This document shows, piece after piece, positions 43,349 to 54,762 of a stretch of 64,000 bases of DNA; within the stretch, counting starts at the first letter, position 1, and every line of letters starts with the position of its first letter. The position numbers and the translations under genes are program-made. The stretch covers positions 64,412,001 to 64,476,000 of the forward strand of contig NC_088920.1 of assembly GCF_038396675.1 (NCBI RefSeq), read 5' to 3'. The DNA is from Hydra vulgaris (taxonomy: Eukaryota; Cnidaria; Hydrozoa; Anthoathecata; Hydridae). Below the pieces are notes generated by a model. The model was not told where the DNA came from. It saw only the letters and a program-made list of their open reading frames with translations, and ran no database searches.

Positions 43349-44045
43349 TTACAATTTTGCGGAAATTTTTAGATTTAGAGTAAACTTTTGATTCTTTTTT
43401 TGGAAACAGTCTTCCATTGCTAAAATAGCAGCATTTTGTATTTTCTTCTCCAATAAAGGTGTAATTTTTGAAAAATCAGAGAAACTCTTATTATAAATTT
43501 TTATAAAGTTGTCATCATTCCATGCATACTTTGAGATTGTATTATATTTTTTAAGAATACTATTTACAACTGGCGATAGACTTTTATTTTGAAGATTAGT
43601 ATTCGTAGTGATGGGTAAGTGATCACTCATGTTAAGATGTGAAGACGGAATAACACGACAGTTAGTAAAGCATATTGTTGATTCTTTTAAGACTGCAATG
43701 TGATCGATGTAAGATGAATTATTCAGCATTTTATGTTTATAGATATAGGAAAGACCATTACTATTAATTATATCCAAAAACAAAAATTCATTTAATTCAA
43801 GAAAATTGTACAAAGGCTTAGAAAAATTATTTCATGTTTTATGGTTTCGGGCTTCCGTACCATATATATTTTCTGGAAATGACAGAAAATCTCCGACAAT
43901 TATACATTCTTCTTCATACTCATATGTGTTAATAATGGAGGTAATCAAACTTATTTGAGATATATATTTTTCTAAGAATTCAGAAGTATTTCTACATGAA
44001 GTAAGATAAACTCCAATAAAAATAGAAACGCTGTTGACATATGCT
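43349..44045 (-). pseudogene. LINE AP-endonuclease (EEP) domain relic
   Basis: The upstream part (about 44045-43830) reads SVSIFIGVYLTSCRNTSEFL, then IIVGDFLSFPENIYGTEARN, where GDF is the EEP Asp block that normally reads GDFN. The frame ends at a stop near 43828. The downstream part (43813-43349, 154 codons) has SYIDHIAVL and LNMSDHLPI, the C-terminal SDH catalytic block. The reverse transcriptase that should follow is not recognisable. A 5' piece of a LINE on the minus strand; inactive. Confidence 0.75.
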
Positions 44046-44364
44046 CTTTAGGATAAGTTTTTATCTACTTTTTACATTCTATTTTATGAGTTATTGCAAA
44101 AATAATAGCGTCACAGCGTTGTGACGCGCGTATTTTGAGCTATATCTGTCAAAATATAAATAAAAATCATGAAAAAATTAGATTTTATAATGCAGTTTGT
44201 TTATTACAATACTATGATAAAAATTATTTTTTTATTTTTAAAATGTAAATTGCGCAAACTTTTGTTTACTTGATTAAAATCAGTAACGGATAGCTGGCCA
44301 TCGTTTATGTAAATAAATAGAGCATGCCATATTAAAAAGTCATATATTTTTTTAAATTTTATTT
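44046..44364. other. Intergenic, no gene recognised
   Basis: AT-rich spacer between the endonuclease relic and the SINE. Nothing else recognised. Confidence 0.3.
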
Positions 44365-44505
44365 AGGTGCCACAAGAAGTCCTTTCAGTCTTATCAAAGA
44401 GCATCGCGCATGAGCATTTAATTGAAATTTCACGCCTCCTTCCCAACCGATGTCGCAAAACTTGCCTAGAGGTGGGGTTTGAACCACGGATCCTTTGTTT
44501 CTAAG
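44365..44505 (-). repeat. tRNA-derived SINE (box A part missing)
   Basis: On the minus strand the box B-like GTGGTTCAAACCCC precedes the body (TTGCGACATCGGTTGGGAAG) and the core GTCTTATCAAAGAGCATCGC (44388-44407, plus-strand reading). It ends GGACTTCTTGTGGCACC. The 5' box A is absent. Confidence 0.8.
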
Positions 44506-44664
44506 ATGAGTTCATATTGAACTCGTGTTAATAAGAGACATTTTTTTAAAGTAATTTGTATTTCTGGTGTGTTTTTTTCTGCTTTTATTTTAACGCGATT
44601 CTTATCTTCCCCTTCCAATCAAGGAAAGATTGTAAGAGGAAAAAAGATTGCATTTTTTTCTTTG

Positions 44665-44895
44665 CAAGTTTTATCAACTTCTTCTAGCACTGCCTTAACT
44701 GTTTAGAATACATCTTTTGGTAACCAAGCAGCTACCGCTTCTACTGCTTTTTTAATAGATACTACTTCAACTTCAAGTGGTTTTGACACTGGTTTTACTA
44801 GTGCATCTCTTGCTGATCTTGTCACTACTGCTAATAATTCTTCTTCTGTTGACTTTGCATCTACTGTTACTTCGGAAATCTTGAGTTTTCTATAA
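44665..44895 (+). pseudogene. Ser/Thr-rich coding relic
   Basis: A 77-triplet frame with a single internal TAG (at about 44704) reads QVLSTSSSTALTV, stop, NTSFGNQAATASTAFLIDTT, then SGFDTGFTSASLADLVTTAN and SSSVDFASTVTSEIL, to TAA at 44893-44895. The strongly biased Ser/Thr/Ala codon pattern looks like former coding sequence, not AT drift. SFG/GF motifs recall nucleoporin-type or mucin-like low-complexity proteins. It has no ATG in a good place and no splice evidence. I cannot identify the parent gene. Confidence 0.35.
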
Positions 44896-45236
44896 TGTTT
44901 TATAAAGTTTTTATACTCTATAAAACTTATTTTTCAAAAGCAAATTTTGTTTGCCGTTTCTAATTTTTTTAACTTTCCGCATCACGTACGCATTTGACAA
45001 TGTTATATTTGAAGGCCATGTTTTGTATCATACCATAAAAAATATTTTTAAATAATAATTAACACAAAAATCTTATGTGAAATTACAAGAAATTACGGGA
45101 AAAATAGGAATTTGTGTTACCAATTTGTTGAGCAACATAACTTATATAGAAATGTTCTAAAAACTATTCAATTAATGTTATCTTCCCAGCCAACTTTCAC
45201 ATTCGGGTACCGTACGGGGCCCATAAGGGTCGTCAA

Positions 45237-45270
45237 CTTGAATATTATAATATTTATTATAATATTCAAG
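45237..45270. repeat. 34-bp palindrome
   Basis: 16-bp perfect arms, CTTGAATATTATAATA and complement, separated by TT. Confidence 0.92.
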
Positions 45271-45510
45271 CGGTGTGCATCCCATGTATAACGTACCCAT
45301 AAATGGGCTGCAGATAAACATATCTCCCATATATACATTTAAATCTGCGTTTGTTTTAAGATTTTTACCTTTTTTATTTGAAAAGAGTTATATTATGAGC
45401 AATACGACTACGAACACAGCATATTTGATACTTAAAGGAATTTTCATTGAACCCCTAAACCATATAATATGCTATAACAAACTGCTTTATAGTTTAAATT
45501 TTATTTTCAG

Positions 45511-46439
45511 TAGGGTAGAGCGGGGGATAGAGCGGGGCTCGTTGAGCATAGTTGCAAGTGGGGTATCTCAAAAACTACGCATCACATGAAAAAACATCTT
45601 ACAGATGAAAGTTAAGGAATTAGAATGTTAACACAATGCACAAAAAAAGATTGCTGGAAAGCAGTTAAGTAAGATACACGGGTACTTCTCTACTTTAGAC
45701 AAAAAAAGTAAAAAAAAAATATATTTTCTCTTGGATGCTTATAAATTTCTTTATCTGCCATTGCTAAAGTGTTGATATTTTACCAATTGATCGGACTTTC
45801 GATTAAAATTTGCTGTTATTTCCTATGCCTTATTGTTTTCTTTAAAACCTGACAAATGTGTCACCTTGTCTAGTAGGGGTAAGTCAAGCAGCTTTAAAAA
45901 AAACTAAAAAAAACTGTACTTTCGAACGCAAAGAAATTACTTTGATAAGAAATAATAGATTATTTATATTTATTTTTAAAACTATTAATTTTTAAATCGG
46001 GCTTCAAAGTTCAGGATAGTTATATAAAATAATATTTTTATATTTTATGACAATTTCTTACTATTAAATTTTTTCTCTTTTCTTACGTCATTAAAGTGTA
46101 TAAAATAAAAAGTTATATAACTTATACACACGCTTACTGTTAGTGAAAGTTTTATTGATGATTCACCCAAGTTTAATACCATGCGTATTCATTTATTTGT
46201 TGATTTTTCAACTTACCACACACTATTGCTCAACTTGCCCAGCTGAGGCAGGTAGAGCAGCTCAGCAAACTTTAGGCAATATCTTTTTTAAAAAAATCAA
46301 AAACTATACTTTTTTCTTAACAAACTTTTAGCAGGTTAAATTATCAATCAAATGTTGATAAAACTATGTAAATCCAACGCACCTTTTATGAAATCTGTTA
46401 GATTTAGTAAAAATTACAAAAGTAGCCCACTCTACCCTA
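45511..46439. mobile_element. pogo-like MITE with TAGGGTAGAG ends
   Basis: The left end TAGGGTAGAGCGGGGG at 45511 pairs with the right end read inward, TAGGGTAGAGTGGGCTA, ending 46439. TA lies at both ends. Internal segments such as GCTCGTTGAGC, GGGGTAAGTCAAGCAG and TTGCTCAACTTGCCC repeat in both orientations, as in the 8.65-kb MITE family. No transposase. Confidence 0.65.
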
Positions 46440-46489
46440 TATTTTGAACTGTATTGTTACAGTGTTTCTAGGTTTTATTTACCGATTAC

Positions 46490-46550
46490 TTAATCCCTTT
46501 TATTCTCGAACTGTTACGCTTTCATTCTCGAACTGTAACGCATACTTCTA
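46490..46550. repeat. Direct repeat ATTCTCGAACTGTWACGC, 2 copies
   Basis: Two tandem copies about 23 bp apart. No further meaning assigned. From here to about 46900 the DNA is AT-rich and no gene is recognised. Confidence 0.7.
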
Positions 46551-46908
46551 TATTTAAATTCTGCCAATTTATCCTTCATGGTTTTTGTTTTTTTTTAACA
46601 TTATTTTCTAAATTCTTTAGTTTATTGTTTACTGTGCTACAGGCTTACTTATAGCATATTCAACTAAAACTTTTATCGTATTTTTGCTAACAAAATCAAA
46701 ATTTTTTGCTAAACCGCTAATTTCGAGTTTGAGAACATTATTTTCATCTATTAAATGTTTCATTTGTTTCTCTAAACTTTCATTTTTGTTGTTAAATGTT
46801 TTAACATTATCATGATAATCTAAAATATCTTTTAATTTAACAAAAAAAATTTTTTGTTGCCATTTTTAACTTTCTTGTTTAGTAGTTCAAACATCCATTC
46901 AAACCGAA

Positions 46909-46996
46909 TCTGTTTGAACGTCGTCAGATGTATATAACGAATATGTTTGAACGTCGTCAGATGTATATAACGAATATGTTTGAACGTCGTCAGATG
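46909..46996. repeat. Minisatellite, 32-bp unit, 3 copies
   Basis: Copies of GTTTGAACGTCGTCAGATGT followed by ATATAACGAATAT. Units are nearly identical. Confidence 0.93.
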
Positions 46997-47309
46997 TGAT
47001 AAAATTGTTACAAAGGTAATCACTTAAAAAACAAAACCGTTTACAAGATAATGTTAAAATGTGTAGCTTATAATACAAAAAAATTTTTACAAACTGGTAT
47101 CCAACTTTTAAATGCTCCAATTATCACAATTATTTGCAAAGCATTTTTATTTGACATAAGTATAAACAAATGAATACTTAGAGTTTGCACCAGCGGGTAT
47201 AAGACGTATTTTAGATGTTTACGATTCATATTAATAGGTTATTAATTAATATTTTAATACATTTTATACTCAAACACCGAAAAATGCAGGGGAAATTCTA
47301 AGAATAAAA

Positions 47310-47342
47310 TGACGGGGAGAGAAGGAGGGGGGGGGGGGGAGC
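47310..47342 (+). other. G-rich tract
   Basis: ACGGGGAGAGAAGGA followed by about 13 G residues. Possible G-quadruplex, and also prone to sequencing or length error. Confidence 0.7.
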
Positions 47343-48449
47343 AAAACCTAAAAAAAGTACCGATTGTTTTAAAAGCAAAAAAAGTCTTCAAAACTTAAAA
47401 TCACCCGACTGAAATGAGTCAAATGCCCGACTAACTGATTATACTCCTTAAAAATCCAGCTATAACTTGAAAATTCCCTTCTTTGAGTGTGCTTGTGTGT
47501 ATGACAAGATGAGTGACACCCCCATACCCTCCGTATAAACATCCTCGTAAAACTTTAGGTAAAACTTGTTATTTGTCAAATATTCTGGCAAGTAAAAAAA
47601 GTTATCCATGATCATTCTGTCAAGGAAGATGAATTATGATGGTTATTCTGACTCTGGTCTGTTATAAAGTACAAAAGCCATAACTTTTTTGTTACCGTCT
47701 GTCTGTCTTTGGTCAATTGAAAACTAAATAATCGAAGGCTTATTTACTTTTGAAACAGTCCTCAATGCCCATATATAGCAAAAGAAAAGAAGTTGCATTA
47801 CCTGTATTAATGTTTAGCTTTTTAATAAGTAAGGGATATATATTAAGATAATAATTAATATATATCCCTAATTAAAATATATTCCTAATAAATAACAGTT
47901 GATTAAGATGTACAGCGTGGTATAAAAGAAATTATATCGGGCATAAGACATAAGCTCTTGAATGGTTTCTGGAATATTAACATAGACATAGCCCTTTAGC
48001 TAGATCCTACGAAAAAAATTGTGATCATCAAAGTATGGCGAACCCAGCGAACAGTTAAAAACATAATTGCTCAATGTTACTTAAATACCAAATAATTTGC
48101 GCAAGAGAACCATAGTTGGAAAAGTATGAGCAGTGGCTCCATCTTTTTGAAACAAAAATTCTGGTTGTTCTCTCCTCTGGTCTTAAATAATTTTAAATTG
48201 TTGCACGGTATTTAACGTTATTTACATTACATGTTTGTCATTTTTTTAAAAATATGGTTTTGAAGTTATTCCACACCATACTGTGCATTTAAGTGGGTGC
48301 ATTTAATTTTTAACAATTAATCTAAAATTTTGGATGCCCCATATTCATAAATTTTTTTTATTCACTTAACCATTAAGTTTAAATTACCATTGTAAAGGTA
48401 TCAAATTATCATGCTTTATAAATTTATAAATAAATTCGTTGTTTTCTTG
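47343..48449. other. Intergenic, no gene recognised
   Basis: AT-rich. The dyad TATATATTAAGATAATAATT / AATATATATCCC at about 47836-47872 suggests a short inverted repeat. No gene. Confidence 0.35.
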
Positions 48450-48453
48450 ACGC

Positions 48454-48542
<89 letters not shown>
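48450..48542. repeat. (TA)n microsatellite
   Basis: About 90 bp of TA dinucleotides with one TT interruption near 48502. IYIYIY open frames over it are artefacts. Confidence 0.97.
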
Positions 48543-48546
<4 letters not shown>

Positions 48547-48740
48547 AGAGTTTTAAGATGCCAAAAATAATTTTGGTAATTAAAAAAAGCTTGCTTGAGT
48601 TATTTCTATACAAAAGTAGAAGAGTAAGAAAGTTCCGTTTGATCCAGGATATAAAAGATAAAAAAAAGTCATTTATTATACGTGGAAGGAAGTTTTTTAT
48701 ACAAGACACTAACTTTTGCTAATCTTTAGATTGAAATAAA

Positions 48741-48848
48741 ATGCGGCACTCTACTTTTTTCTACTTTTTAAGTGGATATACAGATTACCGAACAATAGCC
48801 AATTTATTCGGCTTGGGAAAATCAACTTTTTTCAAAATTGTTCATTGA
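48741..48848 (+). pseudogene. Harbinger/PIF-type transposase HTH scrap
   Basis: A 35-codon frame from ATG at 48741 contains DYRTIANLFGLGKSTFFKIV, matching the helix-turn-helix before the DDE domain in Harbinger/PIF proteins (YRTIANLFGxGxSTxxxIV). It stops immediately after. No catalytic residues are present. Confidence 0.55.
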
Positions 48849-49304
48849 TTCATTTGTAATGACATGATAAGTTCATAATGGCTAATTTATAGATTAAGTA
48901 TTTACTTTTGTCGTATAAACGTCTTTTTTTTAACTTATATTTTTTCAAAATAGAGTTAATTTTATTGCAATATTCAAGTATTATTCGTAACTGTATCTAT
49001 TTGAAATTTACTATTCTTAGTTGTACCTGAATCTAATTTTTAGAAATAAACAACAGTTTTCAAATAAATTCATTTGGCAAAAATAAAAATAAAAATCTTT
49101 ATTTATTTTAAGTAACGCTTGATCAATTTTTATAACATCACATCTTAAAACTCTTCAACATAAGAGTAATTAACAAATCTTCTGGCCCAATAGATACGTT
49201 AATCTGGACTTTTTTGGAACTAGCCTGTGCTTACGTTGCGAAAATCTATTTTTCTTATACTGGGCAGTGCCAATGATTGCCTTTTTGCTGAGGATTTTTT
49301 TTTT
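48849..49304. other. Intergenic, no gene recognised
   Basis: AT-rich. No feature beyond the SINE that follows. Confidence 0.35.
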
Positions 49305-49478
49305 AGGTGTCCCAGGCAGTCTTTACAGTCTTATTACAGAGCACCGTGGAATAATATTTCAAAGAAAGTTCATGCCTCAGTCCTTACCGCTGGTATAAAA
49401 CTTGCCCAAAAGCGGCGTTGAACCACAGATCTCTTAGGCTTCTTAGGCTTGCTAACCGCTGCGCTACGACTGCTCTAG
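49305..49478 (-). repeat. tRNA-derived SINE, most complete copy
   Basis: The minus strand begins GCAGTCGTAGCGCAGCGGTTAG (box A: TAGCGCAGCGGTTAGCAAGCC, about 49452-49472). Box B GTGGTTCAACGCC follows at about 49413-49425, then the body with the core GTCTTATTACAGAGCACCGT (plus reading, 49328-49347) and the end GGGACACCT. Spacing and promoter boxes are right for a Pol III-transcribed SINE. Confidence 0.85.
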
Positions 49479-49886
49479 TTTATATAAACTTTGACTATTT
49501 TCTGACTGAAAATAATTACTCTTAAGAATAGAGAAAGTTAATAAAATCTTGTTTTCAAACTTCTCAATTTTATCAAAGGAAATTACAGTTTATTTATTTG
49601 GCAAACTTATCATAATTAATTTAATAAAGTTATTGATCTTAGTAAAATAAAAATTGTTTCAATAAATCATTCAAAATTCAGGATCAGCTTCTTTATTTGG
49701 AATTGATTTGAAATGTTGTGAAGTGTCAAAGATATAAAAGGATCCTCATTCCTAGCATTCGGTAGTCAAAACCACGCCTCAGCTATCAGGCAAGTAATTC
49801 TCTAATTCTGTTGTCAAACTCCCCCTCTTTCTTCCCTCATCGCCGCATTGTTGAAAAAAATGAGTTGAACCTCTTAATTGTAGATG

Positions 49887-50190
49887 GATCCTTAATTGTC
49901 ACCTTTTTTCCCAGTAAAAATATTTCTGTAGAATTTCTATAAACTTTTGAAACATTTGACCAATTAGGGACTTCTATAGAATATCAATTAATTTCTATAG
50001 AAATTGCTATAAAACTTTGTTTTCTATAGAAAAAAAGGTAGAGAAAAAGAAATTTTTATAGAAATTAACAAAGATTCTATAGAAATTATATAGAATTCTA
50101 TAGAAATTCTATAGGCCATATGTTTCAAAAGTTTATAGAAATTCTATAGAACTTTTTTTCCTGGGGTGACAAAAGGTCACAGTTAAGAAT
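49887..50190. mobile_element. MITE-like inverted repeat element, about 300 bp
   Basis: The outer repeat GGATCCTTAATTGTCACCTT pairs with GGATTCTTAACTGTGACCTT (right end inward). Then GTAGAATTTCTATAAACTTT followed by TGAAACATTTGACC pairs with AGAATTTCTATAAACTTTTG followed by AAACATATGGCC. The interior is repeated TTCTATAGAAATT palindromes. No duplication could be fixed. The whole unit can fold into a long hairpin. Confidence 0.75.
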
Positions 50191-51128
50191 CCAAAAAGGC
50201 TAGATCAATTGAAAATTCAAATGTTAGTCCTGTGAAAAAAAATTAAAATTCTTTTAAATTGTGAATTGCTGGTGGATTGCTGTTTGTTTGGTGAACTCAG
50301 CAAAGTTCGTGCTTGGTTTTCAAGTGATATCTGGCACGTCACACTCTGTGAGTCTAAATCTCGAAAAAATGGCCAAAGCTTTTTTCCCGGTTTTTTTTTT
50401 TTTTTAATAGAAAGTGAGATTTAATCACTTTTTTTCTACTACCTTATTTAAACTTAATTAAATTGAAAAAATAATCCTTTTCTGTAAAGAAAAATATTTA
50501 TTGTAAAGAGTAAAGAATATGTTTGCAAGATTATTCAAGTGCTTTTTTGTTTGTTTTTGATTAAAAATGAAAAGATTTGAACTTTTAAATACAGTTGAAG
50601 AAGTTGAAATCAATAATGTAAATTTAATAATAATTAATAATAGTAATTAATAATGTAAATTTGCTAGCTGTTTTAGAAGCTGAAGCAAAAAAATTAGTGG
50701 TTAGTGGGTGACTTCCAGAATAAAAAAGCTGAGCCTGGTTTAGCTTTAAAACCCGGAAGAAAAAAAATGGACAGAGTATTCATTAAGAACAAAAAGTAGG
50801 AATGTTTCAAAGTATTATATAAAGTTTATTCTTTAGAATTAATTATTGTATTTATATTAAAAAACCTGTGATAAAAAAACTTGCATTGTCATAATGGAAA
50901 TTCAATTATGGTTATTGTTATTTAAGACTATCAAAAACCCAAAAACTGAAGAGTTATCAAAAAGCTGCTGTTGTACATTCAAAATCAAGTTCTAGAGAAT
51001 CAGATTTGGGAATGAGTATTAAAATGTTTCAAAAAAAATTAAACAAGCAAAACAAAAAATAGTGGTAACAACAGCCAAACATGGATGTCTGCAGATCAAT
51101 TATGATTTCTGCAGATTAATTATCAATT
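50191..51128. other. Intergenic, possible transposon debris
   Basis: About 50680-50815 reads on the plus strand with broken frames (KKLVVSG, stops, FKTRKKK), perhaps the upstream part of the element protein at 51.1 kb. GATTTCTGCAGATCAA is repeated three times at about 51091-51145. Confidence 0.35.
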
Positions 51129-51498
51129 ATGATTTCTGCAGATCAAGCTTTGTCACTTAAAATTGATTGTGATTTGAGTGATTCACAATATCAGAATATT
51201 CGAAACTCATCTCTGATGCAAAATGCTGACCCGTTAAAAACAATCCTAAAATCAATAGTAGATTGTTACCCAAAGTGTTCGCGTATTACAGAAACATCTG
51301 CAAAGTGTAGTTCACAGAGGATGATTTATTTTTTTCTACATATTTATTTTACAACTAGAAAGTATTTACAAGTGACCAATCAAAGATCGGCGGTAAAGAT
51401 ATACAAATATAAATCATAAATATAAAGTTCGAAAAATACGAGGTAAGTAAAAACATAGTTGCGTACAACTCCAAGACATGAATAAAATAAATACTAAT

Positions 51499-51800
51499 TA
51501 CAACAATATAATAACGTGTAAGTAAAAATAATCCGAGAAATATATCTCTCTATTATTCCAATTAAAATAAAAAATATAATAAATAAAAATAAATCTGCTG
51601 ATTTTTCGGAGGAGAGTTTAGATGTTTCACTATAAGTTTATTTACCACATTTCAAAATAATGTTAGTGTATAAATATGATAAAAACGAAATTTGTGTAAG
51701 ATTAATAAAAAGAATTACTTATTTGTAGTTATTGGAAGCTCGCAGAAGACTTAAGTCAGTCTTGTCATCGAGTACCTTTTTCTTAGACGTGTAATACACC
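51499..51800 (-). repeat. Dispersed repeat with tail hairpin (copy B)
   Basis: Colinear with 30750-31045. Conserved core GTCTTGTCATCGAGTACC at 51759-51776. It inserted into the element-protein relic. Confidence 0.75.
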
Positions 51801-52636
51801 AATTGATTAACCATACTATGTACTATAAAAATAATAATAATTTTTTAAATAATAAAAACCATAAAAGTGATTAAACATACTATGTACCGAAATTTGAAAC
51901 TAAATCCTGAGCAGCTTCAGAATTAAGACGAAACGAAGTATACAATCAAAGATTTGATGGTTTTAATCTTACTACTGGAATGCAGAATGAACAATCAGTA
52001 TTTCAAATTGTAATAGTTAATTTGAAGTTAAGAATTGGGGATATCAATATCTAAAATAATCCGAAACCATCTAGCCCTCATTTCTGTTGATGTCTTCAAC
52101 TACTATACTAAAGGAAAAAGTGAACTCATTGCAGAAGATATATTGGATTTCGAAGAGTTATTCCTAGAAACCATTATTGAATTTTAAAGGTTTATTTACA
52201 AAAATTGTTATTGCATATCAAAGGGTTATTTCCAGTAGCCATTATTGAGTTTCAAAGTATTATTTCCAGGAACCATTGTTGGGTTTTGGTTTGATGGTTA
52301 TTATTTGCTATTTTAAATTTAAAATTTTGGAACAAGTATTTTTGTCTATAAAACTATAAGCTTTATTTTTCCTTATGACCTCAGTATTAATAATGCAGAC
52401 AGACAGAGTTGTTTTTCATTGAAATAATTAACAAAACGTACAAAAATTTTAAGAAAAAGTTACTCTCTAATGCTGCTTTCTTTTAAAAACAAGTTGATGA
52501 AAAATTTATCAGCAAAACAGATGAATACATTTCTCTTGTTTCTCAGCCTACTTGAAACTTTAAGCCATTTCACTTCTGATAAAGGATCACATTCAATAGC
52601 TACGTGCATTCTTGATTTTTTGAAAGCCTAAGAGAC

Positions 52637-52878
52637 ATAAGGCCGGGTGAATAAAAATGAGCAATTGCTTTTACTCAGTAACTGGTTAGCTTTACGCGAA
52701 TAAAAACTTCAGCAGTTTTGGTCAAACTTTTATTCACTTAAAGTTAAGCGTTTTTCTCAGTATTTGCATAGCTTTACGTGAGTAGAAACTTAAATAAAAT
52801 CAGTAAAGTTTTTATTTACGTAAATCTGACCAAATACTGAGTGAAAGCAATTGCTCATTTTTATTCACACGGCCTATA
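52637..52878. mobile_element. MITE, 236 bp, ATA duplication
   Basis: The ends AGGCCGGGTGAATAAAAATG (52640) and, inward from the right, AGGCCGTGTGAATAAAAATG (52875) continue as GAGCAATTGCTTTYACTCAGTA, over 40 bp of near-perfect inverted repeat. Direct repeat ATA at 52637-52639 and 52876-52878. A 3-bp AT-rich duplication suggests Harbinger-type mobilisation, though it could be chance. Confidence 0.85.
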
Positions 52879-53080
52879 GAAACATAAGCATAGAAATCAC
52901 CATCTTGAAAGTTTCATTGGTTGAGCACTACTATGGAAATATACCTTCTAAATGCATATTGCTCCTCAGAAATCTTTTAGTAGAACTTAATGGTCAAAAA
53001 TTTGGGGCGAACTCTTTATTAAGACCAATCGGTAATCTGTTACCAAATGTTACAGAGATGTCCATTGTGTATTTTTAACA

Positions 53081-54170
53081 ATTTTATCAACCAGAACCTC
53101 TTTTAACAATACCAGAGAGTATTTGAAAAGATTAAAGAAACATGTGAATAATAGTATTGATCAAATGGCACACATCACTAGGGAATTATCCCAGTGAATA
53201 ATACCTTATACCATTATTGGATTTCAAAGTGTCGTTTCAAAGTTTTAAGTTTTAAATTTTAACTAGGACCTAAAACTATTTAGGATTGGGCCACATAGTC
53301 ATTGTCGTCGGTTGACCACTACATGTCAGCTGTGAGCTTCAACAACAAAGAATTCTGAAGTACTAACCATTCTAACTTCTTGTATTGTCCATTTTTATGC
53401 TCTAATGTGGTTCCAAGTAAATTAGCATGAACTTGTTATCTACGGTCCATAGAATCTCTTCTTTTTGATAAAAAAAAGCAAACTAACTAAGAATATTAAA
53501 GCATAGAAAATTGCTCAGAACTGCATTCATCAAAATTCCTTTATCATACTTTAAGAATATTCTGCTTGCTCGACTGGCCTCCTCCCATAAAACAAACCGA
53601 ATAAATATTGTATTTATCATCATGGATGCAAGTACATGGAAGCAGGATCCTGGTTTTCTTACTAAACTTTGTATCCAAGAGATGATACCTTATAATCAAG
53701 TAGAATGATGTATGTAAGATTCCTCTAGTAAGGAAAGCGCCAAAGATATTTTAGCACTTGTCGCCACACCGATGCTCGTACCAACGTTTAAATGTCACAC
53801 CCACATTGTGAACACCCAGACAGTTGAACAAGCAATAAAAGAAGTTTCAAAAGCATTAGAGATTTTTAGCCCCGAGTGACGTGATGCTACAATCAAGACA
53901 ACAGTTCAAAATCGGGAAATATTTCCTAAATAAGAAATAAAGAAATGTTTTTAAGTATAATAATGAATGATTTTTAACACTAACCCTTATTTTGCACAAA
54001 AAAAAATCATTTTATATGAATGTTGCACAATAAACTTTTACTATAATATTCAATAAAGCTATTATAGTAAACATTTGAAGTTACCATTTTTAAGACCATT
54101 TTAATTGATGATTATAGTTAAATAAAGACGGTATGCAACGACATTCTATTTCTACGCTGTGACGTAAGGA
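53081..54170. other. Intergenic, no gene recognised
   Basis: The frame at 53511-53708 (65 codons, DASTWKQDPGFLTKL) and following pieces could extend the element protein relic, since composition is less AT-rich to about 53935. I cannot name it. Confidence 0.35.
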
Positions 54171-54177
54171 CAATCCA

Positions 54178-54262
54178 GTTATATACTAATTATATATCCC
54201 ATTATATATCCAATTATATATGGCGCTATCCAATTATATATCCGCGCTATCCAATTAGGCAT
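54178..54262. repeat. Irregular tandem ATCCAATTATATATCCGCGC units
   Basis: Four or five imperfect copies of (TATCC)CAATTATATAT, two of them with the GCGCTATCCAATTA variant. Confidence 0.65.
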
Positions 54263-54598
54263 TGTTTACTATACAATTAGACATAATTATCCTATTTCAG
54301 TTTTATTCTCCTTCACATAAAGCTAATGGAGATGGAACTTTGAAAAAAAAAAAAATTTTATTACCCCTTTATGCAAACTATTATTTGCTATCAACTCAAA
54401 GAAAAAAAAATTTTTTGGCTTCAAATATCATTAAATGAAAAGAAAAAACTTTCTTTTAATTTAGAGCTAATTAATGCATCAACAGTTATTTTTAAAGCCT
54501 GTGCTAATGTATTACGTGTTACTTAACATATTACTCAATTTTATCAAGACCCAATTTTACGCTAAAACTAAAAAAGGTAAAAATTTCTAACTTAGGGT

Positions 54599-54762
54599 AG
54601 GATATGTACTATGGCCTTAGTAAGGTATAATTTTCTACCTTTTAAGGTAGAAAATTATATTAAAAACAATGATTAATCGTAGAATTTTTTACCTTGAGAA
54701 ATAAATTTTTTGCCTTAAAAGGTAAAATATTTCACCTTACTAAGGGTATATTACATATCCTA
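54599..54762. mobile_element. MITE, about 165 bp
   Basis: The left end TAGGATATGTACTATGGCCT followed by TAGTAAGG pairs with the right end inward, TAGGATATGTAATATACCCT followed by TAGTAAGG. The interior holds further (A)AGGTAAAAT/ATTTTACC palindromes. No coding. Confidence 0.8.

Larger units (their letters stand above)
51129..53080 (+). pseudogene. Degraded element protein of the same family as at 38 kb, interrupted
   Basis: Pieces in order. 51129-51310: DQALSLKIDCDLSDSQYQNI then DCYPKCSRITETSAK. About 52050-52190: NNPKPSSPHFC, then in a shifted frame KGKSELIAEDILDFEELFLE. 52930-53078: IPSKCILLLRNLLVELNGQK then LRPIGNLLPNVTEMSIVYF. These match, in the same order, an uncharacterised invertebrate transposon-associated protein I recall (LLDHT ... 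NPKPSS ... LPLRHLF...GPIGK). A dispersed repeat (51499-51800) and a MITE (52640-52875) have inserted into it. Confidence 0.5.

Noticed and set aside
43349..43813. Independent host gene of 154 codons
   Set aside because: It contains the SDH block of LINE endonucleases and continues upstream in broken frame with the GDF block, so it is retroelement debris.
49440..49478. Genuine tRNA gene
   Set aside because: Box A and box B are present, but the sequence does not fold into a complete cloverleaf by eye, and the same body recurs as a SINE elsewhere in the window.
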